From: an uncultured Clostridia bacterium
Lineage (GTDB): Bacteria > Bacillota > Clostridia > Christensenellales > Pumilibacteraceae
DNA: 18,749 nt
Direction: 5' to 3'
Assembly: GCA_947588325.1 (NCBI GenBank)
Contig: CANPYH010000015.1
Location: 1 to 18,749, forward strand
Shown: piece after piece, positions 6,718 to 14,677 of the stretch
Layout: each line of letters starts with the position of its first letter
Position numbering within the stretch: position 1 is the stretch's first letter
Notes under the pieces: model-generated
Told to the model about the DNA's origin: nothing
The model's input: only the letters and a program-made list of their open reading frames with translations
Databases searched by the model: none
Made by a program: the position numbers and the translations under genes

Positions 6718-7275
6718 TTACTTGACGCGGGACATGTAAATTCCCGTTCTGGTATCGACGCGTATTTTGTCTCCGATATTGATGAACAGAGGAACCTGTA
6801 TAGGTGCGCCCGTCTCCAACGTTGCGGGTTTGTTGCCCGCCTTGGACGTATCGCCCTGTATTCCCGGTTCGGTCTCGGCTACGGTCAGTTCGACAAAGTT
6901 AGGCGGCTCTACGCTGAAAGGAACGCCTTTGTAAGACTGGATAGACACCATCATTTCGGGAATGATGTATTGAAGAGCGTCTCTGCACTCGTCGATATTT
7001 ATGTCGATCTGTTCGAAGGTCTCGGGCTCCATGAAGTGGCAGAAATCTTCGTCGGCATAGAGGAATTGATAATCGTGAGTCTCGATCTTCGCGTCGAGGA
7101 ATTTTTCCGTCGGGTTGAAAGACTCTTCGAGAACCTGTCCCGTTACGACGTTCTTATACTTCGTTCTGACGAATGCGGAACCCTTGCCCGGCTTGACGTG
7201 CTGGAAGTCAACGACGCGGAAAACCTTCCCGTCCTTCTCGAATGTGGTTCCTTTTCTGAAATCTCCTGCTACCAT
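6718..7275 (-). CDS. efp: Elongation factor P (EF-P)
   Basis: The product has 185 residues, the standard length. EF-P binds between the P and E sites of the ribosome and rescues stalls at polyproline. The three-domain structure is complete: KOW-like domain I (1-65), domain II (66-128) and the OB domain III (129-185), ending in the EF-P signature TRTGIYMSRVK. The tip of domain I reads VKPGKGSAFVR, with K31 as the residue that is post-translationally modified in many bacteria. The short basic-loop context resembles the Bacillota type rather than the EpmA/EpmB or rhamnosylated-Arg types, and no modification enzyme is visible in the window. The ATG at 7275 follows AAAGGAGCAATT. Its own perfect promoter and downstream hairpin suggest a strong single-gene transcript. 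Confidence 0.98.
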   Translation of the reverse strand: MVAGDFRKGTTFEKDGKVFRVVDFQHVKPGKGSAFVRTKYKNVVTGQVLEESFNPTEKFLDAKIETHDYQFLYADEDFCHFMEPETFEQIDINIDECRDALQYIIPEMMVSIQSYKGVPFSVEPPNFVELTVAETEPGIQGDTSKAGNKPATLETGAPIQVPLFINIGDKIRVDTRTGIYMSRVK

Positions 7276-7300
7276 AATTGCTCCTTTGCGTTTGAGTTTT

Positions 7301-8341
7301 TTATATTATATAGGATTTATTGTACTTTGTCAAGTTCTCTATGCCGCCTTTTTTAATGACGACCATATCTTCCATGCGAACTCCGCCGAAATCGGGGATA
7401 TATACCCCGGGCTCCACCGTTACCACGGCATTTTCGGGAAGCGGCGCCGTGTTGCTCTGCGAGCACATGGGACCTTCGTGTATATCGATACCCACGCCGT
7501 GACCGAGAGTGTGACCGAACTCCTTCTCATATCCGTTGGCTTTGAGGAATTCCCGCGCCATTGTGTCGGCGTTCGCGCCCGTTACCCCCGCTTTGAGGTG
7601 TTTAAGCACATATTGTTGCGACTTTGTAACTACGTCGTGCAGGTCGATAAAGCGTTGGCTCGCCTCTCCGTAGAAGAAAGTTCTGGTCATATCCGAACAG
7701 TAGCCGTTCTGTTTCGCCCCGATATCGAAGAGGACTATCTCGTTTCTCGCAAGTCTGCGGCTCCCCGGGACATGATGGCAGTCCGCGGAGTTCTCTCCGA
7801 ACGCTACAATGCTGTCAAAGGCGGGACCGTCCGCGCCGAGTCTTATGAATTGATAGGACAGTTCGGCGGCTATATCCCGCTCGGACACGCCCGCTTTAAC
7901 GTGCGATAATACCCTCTCGAGCGCCATTTCGGTCAGCTGTTGCGCCGCGCGGATCTTGTCGAGTTCCTTCTCCGTCTTGACGGAGCGGAGTGCGCGTATG
8001 TACGCGCTTATCGGTTTGAGCTCGAAGTTCTTAAGCTCCTTTTTGAGCGTTTTGAAGGACGCGACGCTCCAATACTCGTCTTCGTATCCCACCGTTGCCG
8101 CGTGTGCGGAATTAAGCAGCCCGACTATGTCCGAATACAGCTTTTCCCTATCCGTGATTATGACCTCGAAGTCGGTCACGTTGCGCTTGACCGCGAGTGC
8201 GTAGCGGAAGTCAGTCAATAAATACTTTGTTTTTGCCGTAAGCAAGACCGCGCCGAAAGAGGTCTCTACTCCGCAGAAGTAGAAACGGTTTGCGGGTGAC
8301 ATTACGAGTAATGCGTCGTTTTCGTTGAAAATTTCGTCCAT
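7301..8341 (-). CDS. pepP: Xaa-Pro aminopeptidase-type M24 metallopeptidase (PepP/YqhT-like)
   Basis: The product has 346 residues, typical of the short Xaa-Pro dipeptidase/aminopeptidase group, which removes N-terminal residues preceding proline. It has an N-terminal creatinase-like domain (1-120) and the C-terminal pita-bread domain. All five M24 metal ligands can be seen: D206 (LFDIGA), D217 (CSDMTR), H281 (GHTLGHGVGIDIHEGP), E310 (TVEPGVYIP) and E324 (RMED). The start is uncertain. I use the ATG at 8341 because the upstream GTG (8359) lies on the far side of the -10 element and neither has a ribosome binding site. The next Met (residue 14) would remove the first core strand. Placement directly before efp is conserved in Bacillota (yqhT-efp), where the pair may help cells handle proline-rich peptides. 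Confidence 0.93.
   Translation of the reverse strand: MDEIFNENDALLVMSPANRFYFCGVETSFGAVLLTAKTKYLLTDFRYALAVKRNVTDFEVIITDREKLYSDIVGLLNSAHAATVGYEDEYWSVASFKTLKKELKNFELKPISAYIRALRSVKTEKELDKIRAAQQLTEMALERVLSHVKAGVSERDIAAELSYQFIRLGADGPAFDSIVAFGENSADCHHVPGSRRLARNEIVLFDIGAKQNGYCSDMTRTFFYGEASQRFIDLHDVVTKSQQYVLKHLKAGVTGANADTMAREFLKANGYEKEFGHTLGHGVGIDIHEGPMCSQSNTAPLPENAVVTVEPGVYIPDFGGVRMEDMVVIKKGGIENLTKYNKSYII
7305..7310 (-). promoter_or_regulatory. Sigma-A -10 element (TATAAT, perfect) of the efp promoter
   Basis: A perfect TATAAT lies at the pepP 3' end, just before its TAA stop. Predicted transcription starts near 7298, giving a leader of about 23 bases that carries AAAGGAGC just before the efp ATG. 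This would allow efp to be made at high level independently of pepP. Confidence 0.85.
7328..7333 (-). promoter_or_regulatory. Sigma-A -35 element (TTGACA, perfect) of the efp promoter
   Basis: A perfect TTGACA lies within the last codons of pepP on the minus strand, exactly 17 bases from a perfect TATAAT. Confidence 0.85.
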
Positions 8342-8349
8342 CGTCTTAT

Positions 8350-8355
8350 ATTGTA
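8350..8355 (-). promoter_or_regulatory. Sigma-A -10 element (TACAAT) of the pepP promoter
   Basis: TACAAT matches five of six -10 positions at an optimal 17-base spacing. The expected transcript start falls around 8345-8341, at or within a few bases of the pepP ATG (8341), so the mRNA from this promoter would have essentially no leader. Confidence 0.6.
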
Positions 8356-8372
8356 ACACTTTTTCGTCGGCG

Positions 8373-8378
8373 TGTCAG
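8373..8378 (-). promoter_or_regulatory. Sigma-A -35 element (CTGACA) of the pepP promoter
   Basis: The minus strand reads CTGACA, five of six matches to TTGACA, overlapping the TGA stop of the nfo-like gene. It lies 17 bases from TACAAT. Confidence 0.6.
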
Positions 8379-9220
8379 CCGTTTTGCAGCATATTTTTCA
8401 TAATGAGCGCGTCCTCTGCCTGCGTACCGTCCGATTCGCAGACTATGTATGGCGTCATACCGTATTCGCTTATCACCTTCGCAAGCCCCTCGAACTCAGG
8501 TCCGTATTTGTCGTCGGCAAAGGTAAGATGTTTAAGCTCCCCCTTCGCGCCGTACATTATCTTGGAAAAGTGTATGTGCATGTTGTTAGTCTTTTCGTCG
8601 CCGAGCTTATCCGCCGTATAGTCTATTATGCGCTTATACTCGTCATACCCCTTGATTCCGCCGAGGGTGTAGCTGTTGATATGCCCGAAGTCAAAGCAGG
8701 GATAAAGCGCGGGATGTATCTTGCAAAACTCCACAACCTCGTCCACCGTGCCTATCTGGTTGAACTTGCCCATGGTTTCGGGGCAGAGGATGAAGTCGAA
8801 GTCTATATCCGACAGGCTTTCCATAAGCCGCTCGATATTGGTTTTGGTGCGTTCCACCGCCTCACTCCTCGTCGCCTTTCCGCAGGAAGCGGGATGAAAT
8901 ACCGTCCGAAGCCCGCCCATTTCATGCGCCACCAAAACGGAAGAGCGGATATACCCGAAAGATTTTGCAATCATTTCGTCGTCGGGATTGGCGAAATTTA
9001 CATAATAAGGGGCGTGCGCACTGATCTCTATACCGTATTTCTCGAACTCCGCACCTATCTCCCTCGCCGCCGCCATGCCTATGTTCACGCCGCGACCGAA
9101 GGAATATTCATAGCAATTCAATCCCCTGCCGCTGACCCAGGCTGCCGCTTCTTTTGTGCGGGTGTGACCCTCTTCGAAGAAGGAGAGCGAGTTGCCGCTC
9201 GGTCCTACCCTGACTTTCAT
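8375..9220 (-). CDS. nfo: Endonuclease IV-like TIM-barrel protein (Nfo / AP endonuclease family 2)
   Basis: The product has 281 residues, the same length class as E. coli Nfo, which cuts DNA 5' of abasic sites using three zinc ions. Expected ligands are present at nearly the same positions: H69 (SAHAPYYVN), H109 (FHP), E148 (CPETMGK), D177 and H180 (DFGHIN), H217 (MHIHFSK), H231 and E262 (CES). The usual Asp-Arg-His of the third zinc site reads L229-K-H231, so that site is altered. The tail CESDGTQAEDALIMKNM is typical of a clostridial Nfo-like subgroup. Start choice: ATG at 9220, with AAGGAG about 8 bases upstream and overlapping the ribF TGA; a GTG at 9229 would overlap the binding site. 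Activity on AP sites is inferred, and a different phosphoesterase role is possible. Confidence 0.85.
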   Translation of the reverse strand: MKVRVGPSGNSLSFFEEGHTRTKEAAAWVSGRGLNCYEYSFGRGVNIGMAAAREIGAEFEKYGIEISAHAPYYVNFANPDDEMIAKSFGYIRSSVLVAHEMGGLRTVFHPASCGKATRSEAVERTKTNIERLMESLSDIDFDFILCPETMGKFNQIGTVDEVVEFCKIHPALYPCFDFGHINSYTLGGIKGYDEYKRIIDYTADKLGDEKTNNMHIHFSKIMYGAKGELKHLTFADDKYGPEFEGLAKVISEYGMTPYIVCESDGTQAEDALIMKNMLQNG

Positions 9221-10092
9221 TCTTTCCACTCCTTGTCCAGGTTAATTCTCGCGACGAGTTCTTCCGCCGTTTTGAACTTTCTTATCGCCCGCAGGTACTT
9301 GCGGAAGTAAACGGTTATTTGCTTACCGAGCAAGCTCCCGCCCTCGTAACCTATCAGGTTGGTCTCCACCGCGAACTTACTCCGCGAAAATGTCGGGCGG
9401 GGTCCGACGTTGGTTACCGACTTGTATTCCTTATCGCCGACTATCGTGTGCGTTCCGTATACTCCCCGCTTTATCTCCATAACTCCCACAGGCAGATCCA
9501 GATTGACCGTCGGCACGCCTATATTGCGCCCGCGTCCGTCGCCGTATACGACGTTGCCGCGAATGAAATACTCCGATCCGAGAAACTCGTTCGCGCTTCG
9601 CACGTCGCCAGCCACGAGAAAGGTCTTTACGGCGGTGGTCGAGACAACGACGCTATGATAGATGTAGATAGGAATGGTAACAAGCTCTATCCCGCATTCT
9701 TCGCAAAGCCGTTTAAGTACGTCCGTACCGCACCTGTCGCTGCCGAAGGTATAGTTCTCTCCGCAGACTATCGCCCTGACTTTATAAGTCCCGACGAGCT
9801 GACGGAAAAACTCCTCTCCGCTCATATTGCATACTCTTATGAAGTAGAGTGTTAAGCACAACTCCATTCCGCAAGCGTCAAAGAGCAGCTGCCTGTCGTG
9901 ATAAGAAAATAGACTCTCCTTGCGGTTGGGGCTGTCGGCAAAGGTGGATATTGCGCGTGCACAGCCGTACTTCTCGGCGAGTTCGGCGACCTTATCCGCA
10001 ATGCGCCTGTGACCTATGTGCATGCCGTCGAAATATCCCAGCGCGAGCGCCATTTCCCTTTCGCATGGTTTGCCGAATTCAACAGTCTGCAT
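9217..10092 (-). CDS. ribF: RibF, bifunctional riboflavin kinase / FAD synthetase
   Basis: The product has 291 residues, close to the family norm. It phosphorylates riboflavin to FMN and adenylates FMN to FAD. The N-terminal FAD synthetase domain has the nucleotidyltransferase motif GYFDGMHIGH (19-28) and a variant of the SSTxIR motif (STTAVKTFLVAGD, from 151). The C-terminal kinase domain starts around residue 175, with GRGRNIGVPTVNL (186-198), GVYG, and VTNVGPRPTF. A conserved Glu in AVETNLIG is the likely catalytic base. The ATG at 10092 follows GAGG by about 9 bases and lies 4 bases after truB. Its TGA overlaps the ATG of the next gene (ATGA). Regulation by an FMN riboswitch is not seen, as expected for ribF within this operon. 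Confidence 0.96.
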   Translation of the reverse strand: MQTVEFGKPCEREMALALGYFDGMHIGHRRIADKVAELAEKYGCARAISTFADSPNRKESLFSYHDRQLLFDACGMELCLTLYFIRVCNMSGEEFFRQLVGTYKVRAIVCGENYTFGSDRCGTDVLKRLCEECGIELVTIPIYIYHSVVVSTTAVKTFLVAGDVRSANEFLGSEYFIRGNVVYGDGRGRNIGVPTVNLDLPVGVMEIKRGVYGTHTIVGDKEYKSVTNVGPRPTFSRSKFAVETNLIGYEGGSLLGKQITVYFRKYLRAIRKFKTAEELVARINLDKEWKE

Positions 10093-10096
10093 TTTT

Positions 10097-10948
10097 TCAG
10101 TCCTCTTTCAGATAGGTTTTTAATTTGATTCCGCGCGGCGTATTCTGCGCTATGCCGAGCAGTTCGCCCCTGCAAAAGAGAGTGAAGTATCCGCTTGGCG
10201 GGCTGTCAACCTCAATCGGGACGCCGTTTACCGCTTTTTTATACATATCATCGGGAAGTATGTACGATTGCATATCCGACACCGCCTTTTCGAGAGGTAT
10301 TATGTCTGACATAGTAAGGTTTTCGGGGGATATTGCGTCGCTTAAAAAGAAGTTCCCGCATCGCGTGCGCTTTATAGAAGTCATAATCGCGAGGGATCCG
10401 CACCTCTCCCCAAGGTCTCTGCACAGGCTCCGTATGTACGTTCCCGACGAGCAGTCTATTCTCATCAGATATTCGTTCTCCCCCGTTTGGCACACCAAAT
10501 CGAAGGCGCTGACAGTGATTTCGACGGGTCGAAGTTGGGGTGTCTGCCCCCCTCTCGCGAGCTTATATGCCCGCACTCCGTCCACGGATTTTGCGCTGTA
10601 TATGGGCGGTAATTGTTCCTGCTTTCCGATAAAGCCGCGAAGCGCCTCGGTTATCTCCCCGACGCTCGGCAGCTTATCAGTCTCCGCCGTCACAGTGCCG
10701 CTTATATCGTCCGTATCCGTGGACAGACCGAAGCGGAATGTCGCCTCGTAAGTTTTGGTCTTGGAAAGGAAGTATTCGAACAAGCGGGTACCTTTGCCAA
10801 CGCCCATGAGCAGTACTCCCTCGCCCATCGGGTCAAGCGTGCCCATGTGCCCGACCGTGCGCGTACCGAGCGCCTTGCGCACCGCGCCGACTACCGCCGA
10901 CGATGACGGACCTGACGGCTTATTTACGTTTACAATGCCGCTTATCAT
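10097..10948 (-). CDS. truB: TruB, tRNA pseudouridine-55 synthase
   Basis: The product has 283 residues, normal for the family. TruB converts U55 in the T-loop of tRNAs to pseudouridine. The catalytic motif GHMGTLDPMGEGVL has the nucleophile Asp at residue 39. SGIVNVNKPSGPSS at the start, KTYEATFRFGLSTDTDD and SSGTYIRSLCRDLGE are further signatures. The C-terminal 60 residues look like a reduced PUA-like tail. The ATG at 10948 is chosen because it matches the family N-terminus and overlaps the nrnA stop (ATGA); the longer frame upstream lies inside nrnA. Its own ribosome site is poor (GAGG one base from ATG), which fits translational coupling. ribF starts 4 bases downstream. Confidence 0.97.
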   Translation of the reverse strand: MISGIVNVNKPSGPSSSAVVGAVRKALGTRTVGHMGTLDPMGEGVLLMGVGKGTRLFEYFLSKTKTYEATFRFGLSTDTDDISGTVTAETDKLPSVGEITEALRGFIGKQEQLPPIYSAKSVDGVRAYKLARGGQTPQLRPVEITVSAFDLVCQTGENEYLMRIDCSSGTYIRSLCRDLGERCGSLAIMTSIKRTRCGNFFLSDAISPENLTMSDIIPLEKAVSDMQSYILPDDMYKKAVNGVPIEVDSPPSGYFTLFCRGELLGIAQNTPRGIKLKTYLKED

Positions 10949-11892
10949 TCCTCGCAAACGCACTTGATTGCGTGGAGTATACGGTCGATAACGTCCTCTT
11001 TCTTTCCGCCCGCTCTGCAACCCGCGGCGTTGACATGACCGCCGCCGCCGAAGTAACGCGCGACTTCGTTTACATTGACGTCATTTCTCGAACGGAAGCT
11101 GATCTTGAATTCGTCGGGCTTCTCCTCGCAAATGCTGACGCCTATCTCCACGCCCTTGACGGCTATTGCATAGTCTATTATCCCCTCCGTGTCGTTCGCG
11201 TCCACATGACAGAGGTCGAGAATATCTCGGGTCATGGCGATTATGGCGACTTTGCCGTCCATATAAAACCGCAGCGTCTCGATAGACTTGGCTATTAAGT
11301 CGGTCTTTTCCCGCGAGCGTGTGCGGTATAATTCCACCGCAAGCTCGTGACACTTCGCGCCGTAGGACGACAGTTTATATGCGGTATAGAGCACTTTGGG
11401 CGTGGTGTTACCGTGCATGAAATGCCCCGTATCCGTGGAAAGCCCGAGATAGAGATATGTAGCAATGTCGGGCGTTATCGCCTTCACAGGGTCGAGCAGG
11501 TCGAAAATAAGCTCGCAAGTGCTGGAAGCCGTGGGATCAACGAGGTTATACTTGCCGAAGCCGTTATGCCCCTCGTGATGGTCTATCCAAACGGTCTCTC
11601 TCGCGCTCCTGTAATACCCCTCGAACCTGCCTATCCTGTCACGCGAGCCGCAGTCCACCGCTATAAACAGGTCGTAAGAACGACGCGTGATTTTGTTAAA
11701 CACCTCGCTGTTACGCACGAACATATATGCGTCGGGTATGGGCGTAGGACTGCCCACATCCGCCGATTTGCCGCGACGCAGGCAATACTCTCTTAATGCA
11801 AAAGCAGACCCAAGGCAGTCGCCGTCGGGTCTTATGTGTCCTATGATAAGGACGCTTTTTGCTCTGTCAATCGCTTCAAGAATGGGGTTCAT
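10945..11892 (-). CDS. nrnA: NrnA-like DHH/DHHA1 phosphoesterase (bifunctional oligoribonuclease / pAp phosphatase)
   Basis: The product has 315 residues, the usual NrnA length. It belongs to the DHH superfamily: HIRPDGDCLGSA near the N-terminus (motif I, metal-binding Asp), AVDCGS (motif II), IDHHEGH (the DHH motif) and a DHHA1 domain ending in FGGGGHVNAAG. By family, such enzymes degrade nano-RNAs of two to five nucleotides, and many also dephosphorylate pAp. The activity here is inferred. The start is ATG at 11892, with AGGAG about 11 bases upstream; a TTG at 11901 sits too close to that site. It overlaps rbfA by 17 bases and its TGA overlaps the truB ATG (ATGA). Its place between rbfA and truB is common in clostridia. 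Confidence 0.93.
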   Translation of the reverse strand: MNPILEAIDRAKSVLIIGHIRPDGDCLGSAFALREYCLRRGKSADVGSPTPIPDAYMFVRNSEVFNKITRRSYDLFIAVDCGSRDRIGRFEGYYRSARETVWIDHHEGHNGFGKYNLVDPTASSTCELIFDLLDPVKAITPDIATYLYLGLSTDTGHFMHGNTTPKVLYTAYKLSSYGAKCHELAVELYRTRSREKTDLIAKSIETLRFYMDGKVAIIAMTRDILDLCHVDANDTEGIIDYAIAVKGVEIGVSICEEKPDEFKISFRSRNDVNVNEVARYFGGGGHVNAAGCRAGGKKEDVIDRILHAIKCVCEE

Positions 11893-12229
11893 TATCGGCA
11901 ATCTCCTTCAGAATTGCGTCTATTTTGTTTCCGTATTCGGCGGAATTATCGAGCACGAAGCGCAGTGAGGGTATTGTGCGCATATTGCGCAGTTCTGCCG
12001 CCAGGGATCTGCGGATAAAACCCGCAGCCGAATTAAGCGCGTTTATCGCCTTTTCGCCCTCACCGCCGAACACGCTGACGTATAGCGTGGCGTATTTGAG
12101 GTCTTTCGAGACCGTCACGTCCGTTATCGTAGTCATGAGCGGAACGTCGGGATCGTGCAGTTTGTTCTGCAATATCGCCGATACGCATTTTTTTATTTCC
12201 GCAGCCGTTCTGTCCGTTTTATATCCCAT
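11876..12229 (-). CDS. rbfA: RbfA, 30S ribosome-binding factor
   Basis: The product has 117 residues, normal for the family. RbfA is a KH-fold protein that binds the immature 30S subunit near helix 1 of 16S rRNA and is needed for late 16S processing and cold adaptation. Typical features are the start RTAAEIKKCVSAILQNKLHDPDV, the strand DLKYATLYVSVFG, and the LRNMRTIPSLRFVLDNSAEYGNKID stretch, matching the family's R.iPeL.F..D.s..yg..i pattern in separate pieces. I chose the ATG at 12229, which overlaps the infB TGA (TGATG). An upstream frame to 12307 only shadows infB. The intervening ylxP found in Bacillus is absent, as in many clostridia. Confidence 0.96.
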   Translation of the reverse strand: MGYKTDRTAAEIKKCVSAILQNKLHDPDVPLMTTITDVTVSKDLKYATLYVSVFGGEGEKAINALNSAAGFIRRSLAAELRNMRTIPSLRFVLDNSAEYGNKIDAILKEIADNEPHS

Positions 12230-14676
12230 CAGATTCTTTCCGTTATATAAGCCTCGATATCGTCTTCCTCGGCAAAGTCGGAATACCCGTCGATGGAGAT
12301 ACCGCACTCAAAGCCCGCCGCAACTTCCTTGACGTCATCCTTGAAGCGTTTAAGCCCACTGAGAGTTCCCTCGTGTATGACCTCGCCGCGCCGCTTAACA
12401 ATGACCTTCGCGCCGCGCTGAACCTTGCCGTCGGTTATATACGAACCCGCAACGGTGCCGACGCCCGTAATCTTGAAGATATTGCGAACCTGCGCTCTGC
12501 CGATATATACTTCCCTGTATTTAGGCTCGGTCATGCCGTTCATGACCGCTTCTACCGCGTCTATCGCGTCGTATATGACGCTGAACATACCCATTCTTAT
12601 CTTGCTGTGGTCGGCTATTATACGGGCTTCCGCGTCCGCTTTTACGTTGAAGCCGACGACGTAAGCATTGGTAACCTCGGCAAGCATCATATCCGACTTG
12701 TTTATAGCGCCGACGCCGCAATGTACGACGGAGACTTTGACTTCCTCGTTTTCGAGCTTCGCCAACGCGCTCTTGAGCGCCTCTGCGGAGCCTTGGACGT
12801 CCGTCTTGATGAGGACGTTGAGATACTTAATCGTCTGCTCGTCGAAGCCCTTGAATACCGTCTCGCCCGTCTGCGCGATCTTAACCTTTTCGATACGGCC
12901 GTCGGCAATCTCCTTCGCCGTCTTTTCGTCCTCGACCACCCACATGTCGTCGCCTGCGGCGGGAACGTCGGAAAGTCCCATGACGGAAACGGCGGTGGAA
13001 GGCAGCGCCTCTTTGACTGTTTTGCCCGACGAGTCGGTCATGCTTCTGATCTTGCCGTACGTCGTGCCGCACACAACGGCGTCTCCGCTGCGGAGCGTAC
13101 CGTTCTGCACGAGTATGGTCGCGATGGGGCCTTTGCCCTTGTCGAGACGCGCCTCGATGATCGCGCCCCTCGCCTTTCTGTTCGGGTTGGCTTTATAGTC
13201 ATTGACGTCGGCAAGGAATAATATCTCCTCGAGCAACGTGTCTATTCCGATATTGTTCTTGGCGGAGATAGGTACCATCTTGACGTCGCCGCCCCACTCG
13301 TCGGTAACTACGCCCTGCGCCGAAAGTTCTTCCTTGATCCGCTCGACGTTGGCGGTGGGCTTATCTATCTTGTTAATCGCCACGATGAGCGGCGCTTTTG
13401 CGGCTTTGACGTGGTTAATCGCCTCAATTGTCTGCGGCTGTACGCCGTCGTCCGCCGCGACTACGAGAACTACTATGTCCGTTACCTTGGCGCCTCTTGC
13501 GCGCATTTCGGTAAACGCTTCGTGTCCGGGGGTATCGAGGAAGGTAATTTTGCGCTTCTTGCCCTCGTATTCCCAGCTTACCGAGTATGCGCCGATATGC
13601 TGGGTTATTCCGCCCGCTTCGCCGCCCGCTACGTTGCTCTTGCGTATTGCGTCGAGCAGGCTGGTTTTACCGTGGTCGACGTGACCCATGACGGTTATTA
13701 CGGGAGGACGGGATACGAGATCCTTCTCGTCGTCCGCCTCGTCGTGCAGGGCTTCGGCGAGTTCTTCCTGAGATTGCGCGACCTTGCGGCGGAGGGTTAT
13801 TCCGAACGCGTCGGCTACGAGGAAGAGCGTATCGAAATCGACGACGGAGTTTATCGACGTTACGGGTGCGCCGCCCATCATGAGCATTTTCTTCATGATC
13901 TCCTGAGCGGGTACGCCTATCATCTCGCTGAGCTGTTTAACGGTCACCTGTGCGCTCGTGATAGTTACGTTGTCTATTACCCTCGGCTCCGCAACCGTCT
14001 GCTCGTTCTTCTTTTTGTTCTTTAATTTTCTTACTCTGATTCTGTCGTCGTCGAGGTCGTCCTGTATAAATCCTTTGCGTATGAGCGTACGCTTGGTCAT
14101 CGTCTTTTTCTCGTCGTACGACTTTGCGGACTCCTTCTTCTTATCCTTATCCGATGACTTGCGCGTCTTTGTCACGGGAGCCGCGGGAGGCGGAGTTGTG
14201 AGCCGTGAGCCGAGAGTACGCGAAGAAGTCGGCTTCGGCGACGGATATGCGGGTTTGGTGCCGCTTGAGGAAGTGCGGGGTTTTTTGGGCGAATCGGGAC
14301 TGAGATCCACCTTGCCTTTGACGTAACTCGGCACCGTCTCCATGCGTATTGTGCGAACATTCGGCGTTTTAGGCGCGGGTGCGGGCTTCGGCTCCGTTTT
14401 GGGCTCCTCGCTTTGCGCGGCAGGTTTCGCGGGGACGCTCTCGACGACCTTACGCTCCTGCTTTACGGGCGGCGTTTCCACGGGTTCGGACGGCTTTTGT
14501 CTGGCTACCCTTTCGGATATTTCCCGACACGACGAAAGCAATGCGTTCGCTCTGCTTTGCGCCTTTTCGATCTCCGAGCGGTATGCGGAAAACTGACCGT
14601 CGGCATTTGTCTTACCGATCAGCGCTCTGAGCAGTTCCAAAGAAAATTGTTGAGTTTGTTTTTGTTCCTGTGCCAT
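12229..14676 (-). CDS. infB: InfB, translation initiation factor IF-2
   Basis: The product has 815 residues, within the family range. This GTPase delivers initiator tRNA to the 30S subunit and promotes subunit joining. The N-terminal 230 residues are a low-complexity, Pro/Lys/Glu-rich linker, as usual. An IF2-N domain follows at about 243-296. The GTPase domain has G1 GHVDHGKT (331-338), G2 GGITQH, G3 DTPGHEAF (381-388), G4 NKID (435-438) and a G5 SAK motif. Domains II, III and C2 complete the protein, with GVGTVAGSYITDG typical of the C-terminal part. The ATG start has a strong site, GGGAGGTAAC. The TGA stop overlaps the rbfA ATG by one base. Long plus-strand open frames opposite this gene are coding shadows. 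Confidence 0.98.
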   Translation of the reverse strand: MAQEQKQTQQFSLELLRALIGKTNADGQFSAYRSEIEKAQSRANALLSSCREISERVARQKPSEPVETPPVKQERKVVESVPAKPAAQSEEPKTEPKPAPAPKTPNVRTIRMETVPSYVKGKVDLSPDSPKKPRTSSSGTKPAYPSPKPTSSRTLGSRLTTPPPAAPVTKTRKSSDKDKKKESAKSYDEKKTMTKRTLIRKGFIQDDLDDDRIRVRKLKNKKKNEQTVAEPRVIDNVTITSAQVTVKQLSEMIGVPAQEIMKKMLMMGGAPVTSINSVVDFDTLFLVADAFGITLRRKVAQSQEELAEALHDEADDEKDLVSRPPVITVMGHVDHGKTSLLDAIRKSNVAGGEAGGITQHIGAYSVSWEYEGKKRKITFLDTPGHEAFTEMRARGAKVTDIVVLVVAADDGVQPQTIEAINHVKAAKAPLIVAINKIDKPTANVERIKEELSAQGVVTDEWGGDVKMVPISAKNNIGIDTLLEEILFLADVNDYKANPNRKARGAIIEARLDKGKGPIATILVQNGTLRSGDAVVCGTTYGKIRSMTDSSGKTVKEALPSTAVSVMGLSDVPAAGDDMWVVEDEKTAKEIADGRIEKVKIAQTGETVFKGFDEQTIKYLNVLIKTDVQGSAEALKSALAKLENEEVKVSVVHCGVGAINKSDMMLAEVTNAYVVGFNVKADAEARIIADHSKIRMGMFSVIYDAIDAVEAVMNGMTEPKYREVYIGRAQVRNIFKITGVGTVAGSYITDGKVQRGAKVIVKRRGEVIHEGTLSGLKRFKDDVKEVAAGFECGISIDGYSDFAEEDDIEAYITERI

Positions 14677-14677
14677 G

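Noticed and set aside
12373..13221. A 282-residue open frame on the plus strand opposite infB
   Set aside because: It lies wholly antisense to a clearly conserved gene. It has no family features; its length follows from the GC-rich codon pattern of infB. Several other long plus-strand frames (for example 173-724, 15785-16876, 8372-9310) are explained the same way.
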